From the NCBI GenBank assembly GCA_013335535.1, contig JAAXVL010000002.1, forward strand, positions 186,001-250,000: a stretch of DNA of 64,000 nucleotides. The letters run 5' to 3'. The notes below the pieces were generated by a model that was not told the DNA's origin, did no database searches, and saw nothing but the letters and a program-made list of their open reading frames with translations. Shown here piece after piece: positions 45,767 through 64,000 of this stretch. This stretch comes from Azonexaceae bacterium (GTDB lineage: Bacteria; Pseudomonadota; Gammaproteobacteria; Burkholderiales; Rhodocyclaceae). Numbering within the stretch: the stretch's first letter is position 1; every line of letters begins with the position of its first letter. The position numbers were made by a program, and so were the translations under genes.

Positions 45767-46138
45767 ATGGCAATTAGCAAAGAAGACATCCTGGAAGCCG
45801 TAGGCTCCCTGACCGTTATGGAACTGAATGACCTGGTCAAGGCATTCGAAGAGAAATTTGGCGTTTCCGCCGCTGCCGTCGCCGTTGCCGGCCCGGCTGG
45901 TGGTGCAGCTGCCGCTGTCGAAGAGCAGACCGAATTCACCGTCATGCTGAACGCAGCCGGCGACAAGAAGGTCGAAGTCATTAAGGTCGTTCGTGCCGTT
46001 ACCGGCCTGGGCCTCAAGGAAGCCAAGGATTTGGTTGATGGCGCTCCAAAGGCTGTCAAGGAAGGTGTTTCGAAGGCTGATGCAGAAGCCCTCAAGAAGC
46101 AACTGGAAGACGCAGGCGCCAAGGTCGAAGTTAAGTAA
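45767..46138 (+). CDS. rplL: 50S ribosomal protein L7/L12
   Basis: 123 residues. An N-terminal dimerisation part, an Ala-rich hinge ([19 protein letters not shown]) and a C-terminal factor-binding domain ([20 protein letters not shown]). Length is normal. Confidence 0.98.
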   Translation: MAISKEDILEAVGSLTVMELNDLVKAFEEKFGVSAAAVAVAGPAGGAAAAVEEQTEFTVMLNAAGDKKVEVIKVVRAVTGLGLKEAKDLVDGAPKAVKEGVSKADAEALKKQLEDAGAKVEVK

Positions 46139-46154
46139 TCGCTACTTCGCAAGC

Positions 46155-46183
46155 GGGCTGGCGGCTTTGTCGCCAGCCCTTTT
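46155..46183 (+). terminator. Attenuator between rplL and rpoB
   Basis: GGGCTGGCG, loop GCTTTGT, CGCCAGCCC, TTTT. It has the form of a rho-independent terminator. Partial read-through here would give the usual excess of L12 over RNA polymerase subunits, as in E. coli. Confidence 0.8.
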
Positions 46184-46237
46184 GTGCTTTGTATGACAGG
46201 TTTAATACATCCCTAACGAACTTGAATAACGCCAGCC

Positions 46238-46298
46238 GGCAAACGCAAACGAAACTTCTTTCTTCCCTGTGTGGGAGGAGGGGGCGTTTGCGTTTGCC
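46238..46298 (+). promoter_or_regulatory. Long stem-loop upstream of rpoB
   Basis: GGCAAACGCAAACG (46238-46251) is a perfect 14-base inverted repeat of CGTTTGCGTTTGCC (46285-46298). Inside the loop TTCCC and GGGAG can pair further. It is likely a double-stranded RNA processing site, of the kind cut by RNase III in the E. coli rplL-rpoB space. Confidence 0.6.
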
Positions 46299-46343
46299 TG
46301 TTTTCTCAGGTTCAACGTTTGATTCCATCCTCACGGAGTTACC

Positions 46344-50624
<4,281 letters not shown>

Positions 50625-50645
50625 TTTAGGGCTGGGAGTTAAACG

Positions 50646-54854
<4,209 letters not shown>

Positions 54855-54867
54855 TAAGTTAGTAGGC

Positions 54868-54892
54868 CCCCCTTGTCTCGTTGACACGGGGG
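54868..54892 (+). terminator. rpoC terminator hairpin overlapping the str promoter
   Basis: CCCCCTTGTC, loop TCGTT, GACACGGGGG with one mismatch. There is no long T run after it. The 3' half contains the -35 of the next promoter, so termination signal and promoter share bases. Confidence 0.6.
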
Positions 54893-54909
54893 TTGATCGG
54901 CCATAGAAT
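54881..54909 (+). promoter_or_regulatory. Sigma-70 promoter of the str operon
   Basis: TTGACA at 54881-54886, a 17-base spacer, TAGAAT at 54904-54909. It lies 104 bases before rpsL. Its -35 lies inside the rpoC hairpin. Confidence 0.7.
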
Positions 54910-55013
54910 TTATGGTCTTTGTCGGCGGGGGCTAATCATTGTCTCCGCTTTGGATAACAAAATAGCCGTCGTGTACCAGTCATTCTGTGCCCGGCCGTTG
55001 AAGGAAGTTTGAT

Positions 55014-55391
55014 ATGCCGACCATTAACCAGCTCGTGCGCAAGCCGCGCGTAGCCGAAAAGGCCAAGAGCAAGGTTCCTGCTCTGGAAAAGTGCCCGCAG
55101 AAGCGTGGCGTCTGTACCCGTGTTTATACCACTACCCCGAAAAAGCCGAACTCTGCTCTTCGTAAAGTTTGCAAGGTCCGTCTGACGAATGGCTTCGAGG
55201 TCATTTCGTATATCGGCGGTGAAGGTCACAATCTGCAGGAGCACTCTGTGGTCCTGATTCGTGGTGGTCGTGTCAAGGACTTGCCGGGTGTGCGTTATCA
55301 CACCGTGCGTGGCTCCCTGGATACGCAGGGTGTCAAAGATCGTAAGCAGTCCCGTTCCAAGTACGGGGCCAAGCGTCCGAAGGCTGCTTAG
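55014..55391 (+). CDS. rpsL: 30S ribosomal protein S12
   Basis: 125 residues at the decoding centre. [11 protein letters not shown] and [13 protein letters not shown] keep the lysines (43 and 88 in E. coli numbering) whose change gives streptomycin resistance, so this allele looks sensitive. First gene of the str operon. Confidence 0.98.
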   Translation: MPTINQLVRKPRVAEKAKSKVPALEKCPQKRGVCTRVYTTTPKKPNSALRKVCKVRLTNGFEVISYIGGEGHNLQEHSVVLIRGGRVKDLPGVRYHTVRGSLDTQGVKDRKQSRSKYGAKRPKAA

Positions 55392-55414
55392 TTCAATTAG
55401 TGGCTTGAGTAAGT

Positions 55415-55434
55415 GGCCACCCATTTGGGTGGTC
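55415..55434 (+). promoter_or_regulatory. Hairpin 1 between rpsL and rpsG
   Basis: CCACCC (55417-55422), loop ATTT, GGGTGG (55427-55432), with a further pair each side. In E. coli S7 binds the rpsL-rpsG spacer and represses translation; a similar role is possible. Confidence 0.45.
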
Positions 55435-55441
55435 GGGAGAG

Positions 55442-55472
55442 GCCGGGAGGGTAAAACCCTAGCCCGGCTTTT
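55442..55472 (+). terminator. Terminator-like hairpin 2 between rpsL and rpsG
   Basis: GCCGGG and AGGGT pair with ACCCT and CCCGGC around loop AAA, then TTTT. It has terminator form, yet the operon must be read through, so it is probably an attenuator or part of an S7 target. Confidence 0.5.
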
Positions 55473-55501
55473 CAACTGAATCGTGTTTAATAGAGGTTAA
55501 T

Positions 55502-55972
55502 ATGCCCCGTCGTCGTGAAGTACCTAAACGTGACATTCTCCCGGATCCGAAGTTCGGCAATGTCGATGTCTCCAAGTTTGTAAACGCCATCATGCAAAGC
55601 GGCAAAAAATCCGTTGCCGAGCGCATCGTCTACGGCGCTTTCGATATCATCACCAGCAAGTCAGGTAAAGATCCGCTCGAAGTCTTCGCTTCTGCGATGG
55701 CAAACGTGCGTCCGATGGTCGAGGTGAAGTCGCGCCGCGTTGGTGGTGCCAACTACCAAGTTCCGGTTGAGGTTCGCCCGGCTCGTCGCGCCGCGCTTGC
55801 TATGCGCTGGTTGCGAGAGTCTGCCCGCAAGCGCTCCGAGAAGTCCATGGGGCAGCGTCTGGCAGCTGAAATGCTGGAAGCCGCCGAGAACCGCGGTGGT
55901 GCAGTCAAGAAGCGCGACGAAGTGCATCGCATGGCTGATGCCAACAAGGCCTTCGCTCACTTCCGCTTCTAA
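55502..55972 (+). CDS. rpsG: 30S ribosomal protein S7
   Basis: 156 residues that nucleate the 30S head. The start [19 protein letters not shown] and [24 protein letters not shown] split in two identify it. It ends FAHFRF. A gap of 18 bases separates it from fusA. Confidence 0.98.
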   Translation: MPRRREVPKRDILPDPKFGNVDVSKFVNAIMQSGKKSVAERIVYGAFDIITSKSGKDPLEVFASAMANVRPMVEVKSRRVGGANYQVPVEVRPARRAALAMRWLRESARKRSEKSMGQRLAAEMLEAAENRGGAVKKRDEVHRMADANKAFAHFRF

Positions 55973-55990
55973 TTTTCTAAGGGCTCTAAC

Positions 55991-58084
<2,094 letters not shown>

Positions 58085-58101
58085 TTGCTGGAGAACGAAT
58101 A

Positions 58102-59292
58102 ATGGCAAAAGAGAAATTCGAGCGTACCAAACCGCACGTAAACGTTGGCACGATTGGTCACGTTGACCACGGCAAGACGACGCTGACTGCTGCGATCACG
58201 ACGGTGCTGTCTGCCAAGTTTGGTGGTTCGGCCAAGAAGTATGACGAAATTGATGCGGCGCCTGAAGAAAAGGCCCGTGGTATTACCATCAATACCGCCC
58301 ACGTTGAATACGAAACCGCCAACCGTCACTACGCTCACGTTGACTGCCCGGGTCACGCGGACTACGTCAAGAACATGATTACCGGTGCTGCCCAGATGGA
58401 CGGCGCCATTCTCGTCTGTTCCGCTGCTGACGGCCCGATGCCGCAAACCCGCGAACACATCCTGCTGGCTCGCCAGGTTGGCGTGCCGTACGTTCTCGTG
58501 TTCATGAACAAGTGCGACATGGTTGACGATGCTGAACTCCTCGAGCTCGTCGAAATGGAACTGCGCGAGCTGCTCTCCAAATACGACTTCCCGGGCGACG
58601 ACACCCCGATCATTCACGGTTCTGCACTGAAAGCCCTCGAAGGTGATCAGTCCGAAATTGGCGAACCCTCCATCTTCCGTCTGGCAGATGCCTTGGACTC
58701 CTACATTCCTGACCCGGAGCGTGCGATTGACCAGCCGTTCCTGATGCCGGTTGAAGACGTCTTCTCCATCTCTGGTCGCGGCACCGTGGTGACCGGTCGT
58801 ATCGAACGTGGCGTTGTCAAGGTTGGCGAAGAAATCGAAATCGTCGGTATCCGTCCGACCGTCAAGACCACCTGTACCGGTGTTGAAATGTTCCGCAAGC
58901 TGCTCGACCAAGGTCAGGCTGGCGACAACGTTGGCGCCCTGCTTCGTGGCACCAAGCGTGAAGACGTCGAGCGCGGTCAAGTTCTGTGCAAGCCGGGTTC
59001 TGTCAAGCCGCACACCCACTTCACCTCCGAAGTGTACATCCTGTCCAAGGATGAAGGCGGCCGTCATACCCCGTTCTTCAACGGCTACCGTCCTCAGTTC
59101 TACTTCCGTACGACCGACGTGACCGGCTCCATCGATCTGCCGGAAGGCGTCGAGATGGTGATGCCTGGCGACAACATCGCCATGACCATCAAGCTGATCG
59201 CACCGATCGCCATGGAAGAAGGTCTGCGCTTCGCCATCCGTGAAGGCGGTCGTACCGTCGGCGCCGGTGTCGTCGCTAAGATCATCGAGTAA
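58102..59292 (+). CDS. tuf: Elongation factor Tu, copy 2
   Basis: 396 residues, the same protein as copy 1 at 41530-42720. The two genes differ only in the third bases of codons 2 to 4, and sequence identity ends one base past the stop codon. It belongs to the str operon behind fusA. Confidence 0.98.
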   Translation: MAKEKFERTKPHVNVGTIGHVDHGKTTLTAAITTVLSAKFGGSAKKYDEIDAAPEEKARGITINTAHVEYETANRHYAHVDCPGHADYVKNMITGAAQMDGAILVCSAADGPMPQTREHILLARQVGVPYVLVFMNKCDMVDDAELLELVEMELRELLSKYDFPGDDTPIIHGSALKALEGDQSEIGEPSIFRLADALDSYIPDPERAIDQPFLMPVEDVFSISGRGTVVTGRIERGVVKVGEEIEIVGIRPTVKTTCTGVEMFRKLLDQGQAGDNVGALLRGTKREDVERGQVLCKPGSVKPHTHFTSEVYILSKDEGGRHTPFFNGYRPQFYFRTTDVTGSIDLPEGVEMVMPGDNIAMTIKLIAPIAMEEGLRFAIREGGRTVGAGVVAKIIE

Positions 59293-59353
59293 TTCGCTCT
59301 TTTAAAAATTCGGGGTGAGGCTCGCTCACCCCATCGCTCTTTGGAAGCCAAAA

Positions 59354-59665
59354 ATGCAAAGCCAGAAAATCCGTATCCGTCTCAAGGCCTTCGACTATCG
59401 TCTGATCGATCAATCCGCTCAGGAAATCGTAGAAACCGCCAAGCGTACCGGTGCAGTTGTCCGCGGTCCCGTGCCGCTGCCGACCCGCAAGCAGCGTTTC
59501 GACATCCTGCGTTCGCCGCACGTGAACAAGGCTTCCCGCGATCAGTTGGAAATTCGTACCCATCTGCGTCTGATGGATATCGTCGATCCGACCGACAAGA
59601 CCGTTGATGCACTAATGAAGCTGGATCTCCCGGCTGGTGTCGACGTCGAAATCAAGTTGCAGTAA
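59354..59665 (+). CDS. rpsJ: 30S ribosomal protein S10
   Basis: 103 residues from the ATG at 59354 ([18 protein letters not shown]). S10 also partners NusB in antitermination and binds NusG. The motif [20 protein letters not shown] is intact. It lies 61 bases behind tuf, with no visible terminator between, so str and S10 operons may be continuous. Confidence 0.98.
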   Translation: MQSQKIRIRLKAFDYRLIDQSAQEIVETAKRTGAVVRGPVPLPTRKQRFDILRSPHVNKASRDQLEIRTHLRLMDIVDPTDKTVDALMKLDLPAGVDVEIKLQ

Positions 59666-59686
59666 TACAGTAATTGCGGATATAAT
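59657..59686 (+). promoter_or_regulatory. Candidate promoter between rpsJ and rplC
   Basis: TTGCAG at 59657-59662, 18 bases, then TATAAT at 59681-59686. The -10 lies inside the palindrome GCGGATATAATCCGC (59676-59690). It would give extra transcription of the ribosomal genes from rplC on. Confidence 0.5.
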
Positions 59687-59775
59687 CCGCGCCTTTCGGG
59701 GGTGGCCGGCGACGGCTACCCATTTGTTGTTTTACATCGACCGGCCAATCGCAGCCGGCGATGAGGAGAATAACC

Positions 59776-60414
59776 ATGAGTCTAGGCCTTGTTGGTCGCA
59801 AGGTTGGCATGACTCGCATTTTTGCCGAGGATGGCGCGTCCATTCCGGTAACTGTGCTTGACGTGTCTAACAACCGAGTGACCCAAGTAAAAACGCCGGA
59901 GATCGATGGCTACTCAGCCATTCAGGTCGCATTCGGCAAGCGCCGTGCCTCTCGTGTTTCGAAGCCTCTTGCTGGCCATCTGGCCAAGGCGGGTGTCGAA
60001 GCCGGGCATGTGCTCAAGGAATTCCTGATCGGTGCTGATCAGCTCGCCACTTTCAAGGCGGGCGACCAGGTTGCTGTCACCATTTTTGCCGAAGGGCAAA
60101 AGGTTGACGTGACCGGTAGCTCCATTGGTAAGGGTTTCCAGGGTGGTATCAAACGCCACAATTTCAGTTCAAACCGTGCAACCCATGGTAACTCGCTGTC
60201 GCATAACGCGCCGGGTTCCATTGGTATGGCGCAGGATCCGGGTCGTGTTTTCCCAGGTAAGCGCATGGCCGGCCATATGGGCGATGTTCAGTCGACCATG
60301 CAGGGGCTGACGATTGTTCGCGTTGATGCCGACCGCCAGCTGTTGCTGGTCAAAGGTGCCGTTCCTGGTGCCAAAGGTTCTGACGTCGTCGTGCGTCCGG
60401 CAGTCAAGGGCTAA
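59776..60414 (+). CDS. rplC: 50S ribosomal protein L3
   Basis: 212 residues from the ATG at 59776 ([15 protein letters not shown]), which follows GAGGAG; an earlier in-frame ATG at 59761 lacks such a site. The extended loop has [20 protein letters not shown] with the conserved Gln of [17 protein letters not shown], which PrmB methylates in E. coli. Confidence 0.97.
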   Translation: MSLGLVGRKVGMTRIFAEDGASIPVTVLDVSNNRVTQVKTPEIDGYSAIQVAFGKRRASRVSKPLAGHLAKAGVEAGHVLKEFLIGADQLATFKAGDQVAVTIFAEGQKVDVTGSSIGKGFQGGIKRHNFSSNRATHGNSLSHNAPGSIGMAQDPGRVFPGKRMAGHMGDVQSTMQGLTIVRVDADRQLLLVKGAVPGAKGSDVVVRPAVKG

Positions 60415-60423
60415 GGGGGCGAC

Positions 60424-61047
60424 ATGGAACTCAAGGTAATTAACGAACAAGGCCAGGAGTCTGCCAAGTTGCAGGCTTCCGATGTGCTGTTCGGTCGCGA
60501 TTTCAATGAAGCGCTGGTTCACCAGATCGTCGTTGCCTACCAGGCTAACGCGCGTTCCGGCGACCGTCAGCAGAAGGATCGCTCCGAGGTCCGTCACACC
60601 ACCACGAAGCCGTGGCGCCAAAAGGGTACGGGTCGTGCCCGTGCTGGTAGCAATGGCAGCCCGCTGTGGCGTGGAGGCGGTCGTATTTTCCCGAATTCTC
60701 CGGAAGAGAATTTCAGCCAGAAGGTCAACAAGAAGATGTTCCGCGCCGGTATGGCCGCGATCCTCTCCGAGTTGGCTCGCCAAGACCGTCTCGTCGTTAT
60801 CGACGATTTGTCGGTCGATGCGCCCAAGACTAAGCTGTTTATGCAAAAGCTTAAGGATCTGGGGCTCGAAGGCAAGCTTTTGGTCATCACCGACGCGCTG
60901 AGCGAGAACCTCTATCTCTCGTCGCGCAACCTGCCCAACGTTCTGGTGCTGGAAGCCCAGGAAGCTGATCCGGTTTCCCTGGTCCGCTTTCCCAAGGTCC
61001 TCGTGACCAAGAATGCTGTGGCCAAGTTCGAGGAGATGTGGGGATGA
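60424..61047 (+). CDS. rplD: 50S ribosomal protein L4
   Basis: 207 residues. The exit-tunnel loop is [20 protein letters not shown]. In E. coli L4 also represses the S10 operon; no L4 leader was recognised here. The stop overlaps rplW (ATGA). Confidence 0.97.
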   Translation: MELKVINEQGQESAKLQASDVLFGRDFNEALVHQIVVAYQANARSGDRQQKDRSEVRHTTTKPWRQKGTGRARAGSNGSPLWRGGGRIFPNSPEENFSQKVNKKMFRAGMAAILSELARQDRLVVIDDLSVDAPKTKLFMQKLKDLGLEGKLLVITDALSENLYLSSRNLPNVLVLEAQEADPVSLVRFPKVLVTKNAVAKFEEMWG

Positions 61048-61346
61048 ATCAAGAGCGTCTGATGCAGGTGCTGCTGGCACCGCAAATCTCCGAAAAGGCT
61101 ACTTACGTTGCTGACAAGCACAACCAAGTAATCTTCCGCGTTGCTTCCGATGCCACCAAGCCGGAAATCAAGGCTGCCGTTGAACTGCTGTTCAAGGTTG
61201 AAGTTGGTGCTGTCCAGGTCGCTAACGTCAAGGGCAAGGTCAAGCGTTTCAAGGGTGCGGTCGGTCGTCGCAAGGGCTGGAAGAAAGCCTACGTGAGCCT
61301 CAAGCCGGGCCAGGAACTGAATTTTGTTGAAGGGGGGAATGCGTAA
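61044..61346 (+). CDS. rplW: 50S ribosomal protein L23
   Basis: 100 residues from the ATG at 61044 that overlaps the rplD stop; a GTG two codons earlier is less likely. It has the motif [19 protein letters not shown] near the exit tunnel, where trigger factor and SRP dock. Confidence 0.97.
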   Translation: MNQERLMQVLLAPQISEKATYVADKHNQVIFRVASDATKPEIKAAVELLFKVEVGAVQVANVKGKVKRFKGAVGRRKGWKKAYVSLKPGQELNFVEGGNA

Positions 61347-62173
61347 TGGCACTCGTTAAAGTCAAGCCGACTTCCCCGGGGCGTCGCGCCGTTGTCCAGG
61401 TCGTTAATCCCAACCTGCACAAGGGCAAGCCGTTCGCTCCGCTGGTCGAAGCCAAGTCTGGCAACGCCGGTCGCAACAACAATGGCCGTATCACCGTTCG
61501 GCATCAAGGTGGCGGCCACAAGCAGGCTTACCGCGTTATCGATTTCAAGCGCAACAAGGACGGGATTCCGGCCAAGGTTGAGCGTCTCGAGTACGATCCC
61601 AACCGTACGGCAAATATTGCACTACTGTGTTATGCCGACGGTGAGCGTCGCTACATCATTGCCAATAAGGGCATGGTGGTTGGTCAGCCGATCATGAGCG
61701 GCTCGGAAGCGCCGATCAAGTCGGGTAATGCCCTGCCGATCCGTAATATCCCGGTTGGTACGACCATCTGCTGCGTCGAGATGCTGCCTGGCAAAGGCGC
61801 GCAAATCGCCCGTTCCGCTGGCACCTCCGTCCAGCTGCTGGCCCGTGAAGGTTCGTATGCCCAGATTCGCCTCCGCTCCGGCGAAGTGCGTCGCGTGCAT
61901 GTCGAATGTCGCGCCACCATCGGTGAAGTTGGTAACGAAGAGCACAACCTGCGCAAGTTCGGCAAAGCCGGTGCTATGCGTTGGCGTGGTATTCGCCCGA
62001 CCGTTCGCGGTACGGCCATGAACCCGGTTGATCACCCCCACGGTGGTGGTGAAGGCAAGACCGGCGAAGGTCGCGTGCCAGTCAATCCGTGGGGTCAGCC
62101 CACCAAGGGTTACCGCACCCGCAGCAACAAGCGCACGAACAGCATGATCGTTCAGCGCCGTCACAAGCGTTAA
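61346..62173 (+). CDS. rplB: 50S ribosomal protein L2
   Basis: 275 residues. [20 protein letters not shown] and the peptidyl-transferase-centre segment [18 protein letters not shown] are present. The ATG shares one base with the rplW stop. Confidence 0.98.
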   Translation: MALVKVKPTSPGRRAVVQVVNPNLHKGKPFAPLVEAKSGNAGRNNNGRITVRHQGGGHKQAYRVIDFKRNKDGIPAKVERLEYDPNRTANIALLCYADGERRYIIANKGMVVGQPIMSGSEAPIKSGNALPIRNIPVGTTICCVEMLPGKGAQIARSAGTSVQLLAREGSYAQIRLRSGEVRRVHVECRATIGEVGNEEHNLRKFGKAGAMRWRGIRPTVRGTAMNPVDHPHGGGEGKTGEGRVPVNPWGQPTKGYRTRSNKRTNSMIVQRRHKR

Positions 62174-62183
62174 GGGGTAGGAA

Positions 62184-62459
62184 ATGGGACGTTCTCTCAA
62201 AAAGGGCCCGTTTGTTGATGCGCATCTGATCGACAAAGTCGAAGCAGTCCGCGCTACCAGCGACAAGCGCCCGATCAAGACATGGTCGCGTCGTTCGACG
62301 ATCCTCCCCGAGTTCATCGGCCTGACGATTGCGGTGCATAACGGCAAGCAGCATATTCCGGTGTTCGTTACCGAAAATATGGTCGGTCACAAGCTCGGCG
62401 AGTTCTCGCTGACCCGCACGTTCAAGGGTCACACCGCCGGCAAGAAGGCCAAGAAGTAA
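62184..62459 (+). CDS. rpsS: 30S ribosomal protein S19
   Basis: 91 residues. [18 protein letters not shown] starts it and [14 protein letters not shown] is the C-terminal signature. It forms a head complex with S13. Confidence 0.98.
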   Translation: MGRSLKKGPFVDAHLIDKVEAVRATSDKRPIKTWSRRSTILPEFIGLTIAVHNGKQHIPVFVTENMVGHKLGEFSLTRTFKGHTAGKKAKK

Positions 62460-62468
62460 GGAGCTGAC

Positions 62469-62798
62469 ATGGAAACTCGTGCAAATTTGCGAGGCGTACG
62501 CCTCTCTGCGCAAAAAGGCCGCCTGGTTGCGGACCTCGTGCGCGGCAAGCCGGTTGGCCAGGCCCTGAACATCCTGGCTTTCTGCCCCAAAAAGGGCGCC
62601 GGTATCGTCAAGAAAGTGCTGGAGTCGGCAATTGCCAACGCCGAGCACAACGATGGTGCTGATATCGACGAACTGACGGTGAAAACCATCTACGTTGAAA
62701 AAGGCATGGTGCTCAAGCGCTTTACGGCGCGCGCCAAGGGTCGTGGTAATCGGATCGTCAAGCCGACCTGCCATATCTATCTGACCGTTGGTAACTAA
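62469..62798 (+). CDS. rplV: 50S ribosomal protein L22
   Basis: 109 residues. The N-part is [20 protein letters not shown]. The tunnel hairpin [20 protein letters not shown] is intact, with no macrolide-resistance deletion seen. Confidence 0.97.
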   Translation: METRANLRGVRLSAQKGRLVADLVRGKPVGQALNILAFCPKKGAGIVKKVLESAIANAEHNDGADIDELTVKTIYVEKGMVLKRFTARAKGRGNRIVKPTCHIYLTVGN

Positions 62799-62807
62799 GG
62801 AAGAGCC

Positions 62808-63587
62808 ATGGGACAGAAAATTCATCCGACTGGCTTCCGCCTGGCAGTCACCAAGAACTGGGGTTCGCGCTGGTATGCCAACAGCAAGGATTTCCCGGGT
62901 ATGCTCAACGAAGATATCAAGGTTCGTGAGTATCTCAAGCGCAAGTTGGCACACGCCTCTGTCGGCCGTGTGCTGATCGAACGTCCAGCTAAGAACGCCC
63001 GTGTCACCATCTACTCGGCTCGTCCGGGTGTGGTCATAGGCAAGAAGGGCGAAGACATCGAACAACTGCGTACGGATCTTCAGCGCATTATGGGCGTACC
63101 CGTCCATGTCTCGATCGAAGAGATCCGCAAGCCGGAAATCGATGCGCAACTGATCGCTGATTCGATTGCCCAGCAACTCGAAAAGCGCATTATGTTCCGC
63201 CGTGCCATGAAGCGCGCCATGCAAAACGCCATGCGTCTCGGTGCCCAGGGCATCAAGGTGATGAGCGCTGGCCGTCTGAATGGTGCTGAAATCGCTCGTA
63301 GCGAATGGTATCGCGAAGGCCGCGTGCCGCTCCATACCCTGCGCGCTGACATCGATTACGCCACCTCGGAAGCGCTGACCACCTACGGCATCATCGGGAT
63401 CAAGGTCTGGGTTTATAAGGGTGACATGCTGGATCGCAACGAGCAGCCGGAAGTTGTCGAGCCGGTTGCTGACGATCGTCGTCCGCGTCGTGCACCGGGT
63501 AAGCCGGAAGGCGACAAGCCGCGTACCCGTACCGTCAAGAAGGCTGATGGCGCAGGCGCTCCGGGCGCAAGAAAGGCAGGTGCTTAA
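62808..63587 (+). CDS. rpsC: 30S ribosomal protein S3
   Basis: 259 residues. The KH domain is at [17 protein letters not shown]. The C-terminal lobe is followed by a basic extension ([20 protein letters not shown]) that makes it longer than the 233-residue E. coli protein. Confidence 0.97.
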   Translation: MGQKIHPTGFRLAVTKNWGSRWYANSKDFPGMLNEDIKVREYLKRKLAHASVGRVLIERPAKNARVTIYSARPGVVIGKKGEDIEQLRTDLQRIMGVPVHVSIEEIRKPEIDAQLIADSIAQQLEKRIMFRRAMKRAMQNAMRLGAQGIKVMSAGRLNGAEIARSEWYREGRVPLHTLRADIDYATSEALTTYGIIGIKVWVYKGDMLDRNEQPEVVEPVADDRRPRRAPGKPEGDKPRTRTVKKADGAGAPGARKAGA

Positions 63588-63588
63588 C

Positions 63589-64000
63589 ATGCTGCAACCA
63601 AATCGCCGCAAGTTCCGCAAGGAACACAAGGGGCGCAACGAAGGTCTGGCCACCCGCGGCACAAAAGTGTCGTTCGGAGAGTGGGGCCTCAAGGCAACCG
63701 GTCGTGGCCGCCTGACGGCGCGTCAGATTGAAGCTGCCCGTCGTGCTATGACGCGTCACATCAAGCGTGGCGGTCGCATCTGGATCCGTATCTTCCCGGA
63801 CAAGCCGATTTCCAAGAAGCCGGCCGAAGTTCGTATGGGTAACGGTAAGGGTAACCCGGAGTACTGGGTTGCTGAGATACAGCCGGGCAAGGTGCTCTAT
63901 GAGATGGATGGTGTCAATGAAGCTCTGGCGCGCGAAGCATTTGCTCTCGCTGCCGCCAAGTTGCCGATTGCTACCACCTTCGTGACTCGTCATCTGGGGT
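63589..64000 (+). CDS. rplP: 50S ribosomal protein L16, cut by window end
   Basis: 137 codons from the ATG at 63589 ([20 protein letters not shown]). L16 is normally about 138 residues, so only the last codon or so and the stop lie outside. [20 protein letters not shown] is the conserved core next to the A site. Confidence 0.96.
   Translation, partial: MLQPNRRKFRKEHKGRNEGLATRGTKVSFGEWGLKATGRGRLTARQIEAARRAMTRHIKRGGRIWIRIFPDKPISKKPAEVRMGNGKGNPEYWVAEIQPGKVLYEMDGVNEALAREAFALAAAKLPIATTFVTRHLG

Overview
The window is about 60% G+C bacterial chromosome. It reads most naturally as a betaproteobacterium of the Rhodocyclales (Dechloromonas/Azonexus-like). The basis is protein-level resemblance and three layout features: a fused indolepyruvate:ferredoxin oxidoreductase, a tRNA(Tyr-Gly-Thr)-tuf-tRNA(Trp)-secE-nusG-rplKAJL-rpoBC cluster running directly into rpsL-rpsG-fusA-tuf-S10, and NhaR next to HtpX. 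The genus is an inference. No phage, transposase, CRISPR array or rRNA gene is visible.

Left part (1-10.6 kb, minus strand): a membrane-anchored methyltransferase lies upstream of a sensor histidine kinase cut by the window edge. Next come a 1151-residue indolepyruvate:ferredoxin oxidoreductase and an overlapping operon of an acyltransferase-PilZ fusion, a D-lactate-dehydrogenase-like flavoprotein and a Cache-type histidine kinase. From 10.6 to 16.5 kb (plus strand) runs a complete branched-chain amino acid ABC transporter (lipoprotein-HMGF) followed by an RlmA-type methyltransferase. The transporter's binding protein has an unusual Lys/Ala-rich tail.

Middle part (16.5-41 kb): housekeeping and accessory genes alternate. 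They include a ferredoxin-type flavin reductase, HemJ-like oxidase, RlmL-type methyltransferase, acyl-CoA:carboxylate CoA-transferase, small envelope proteins, lipA-lipB-ybeD-dat-dac, nhaR/htpX, and a heavy-metal RND efflux operon whose last gene is a PII-like protein. A GAF protein, an unknown helical protein, a VOC protein, lgt, ilvD, a LysE-type exporter and a small cytochrome c follow.

Right part (41.1-64 kb, all plus strand): three tRNAs, tuf, tRNA-Trp, secE, nusG, rplKAJL, rpoBC, rpsL, rpsG, fusA, a second almost identical tuf, then the S10 operon from rpsJ to the window edge inside rplP. Several leaders and intergenic hairpins can be read: an L10-type leader, a rplL-rpoB attenuator, a 14-bp inverted repeat, and a str promoter overlapping the rpoC terminator.

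The most unusual signal is a dispersed DNA word, CCGGTYGACCGTGG. It often carries an AT-rich left arm (TTTTGGCCRTTTTTT). Nine copies (eight exact, one with a single mismatch) lie between 3.7 and 37.5 kb, in both orientations, between genes and inside genes in at least four reading frames. I saw none in the translation cluster. It behaves like a selected DNA-level signal such as an uptake or protein-binding site, or a miniature repeat; its function is unknown.
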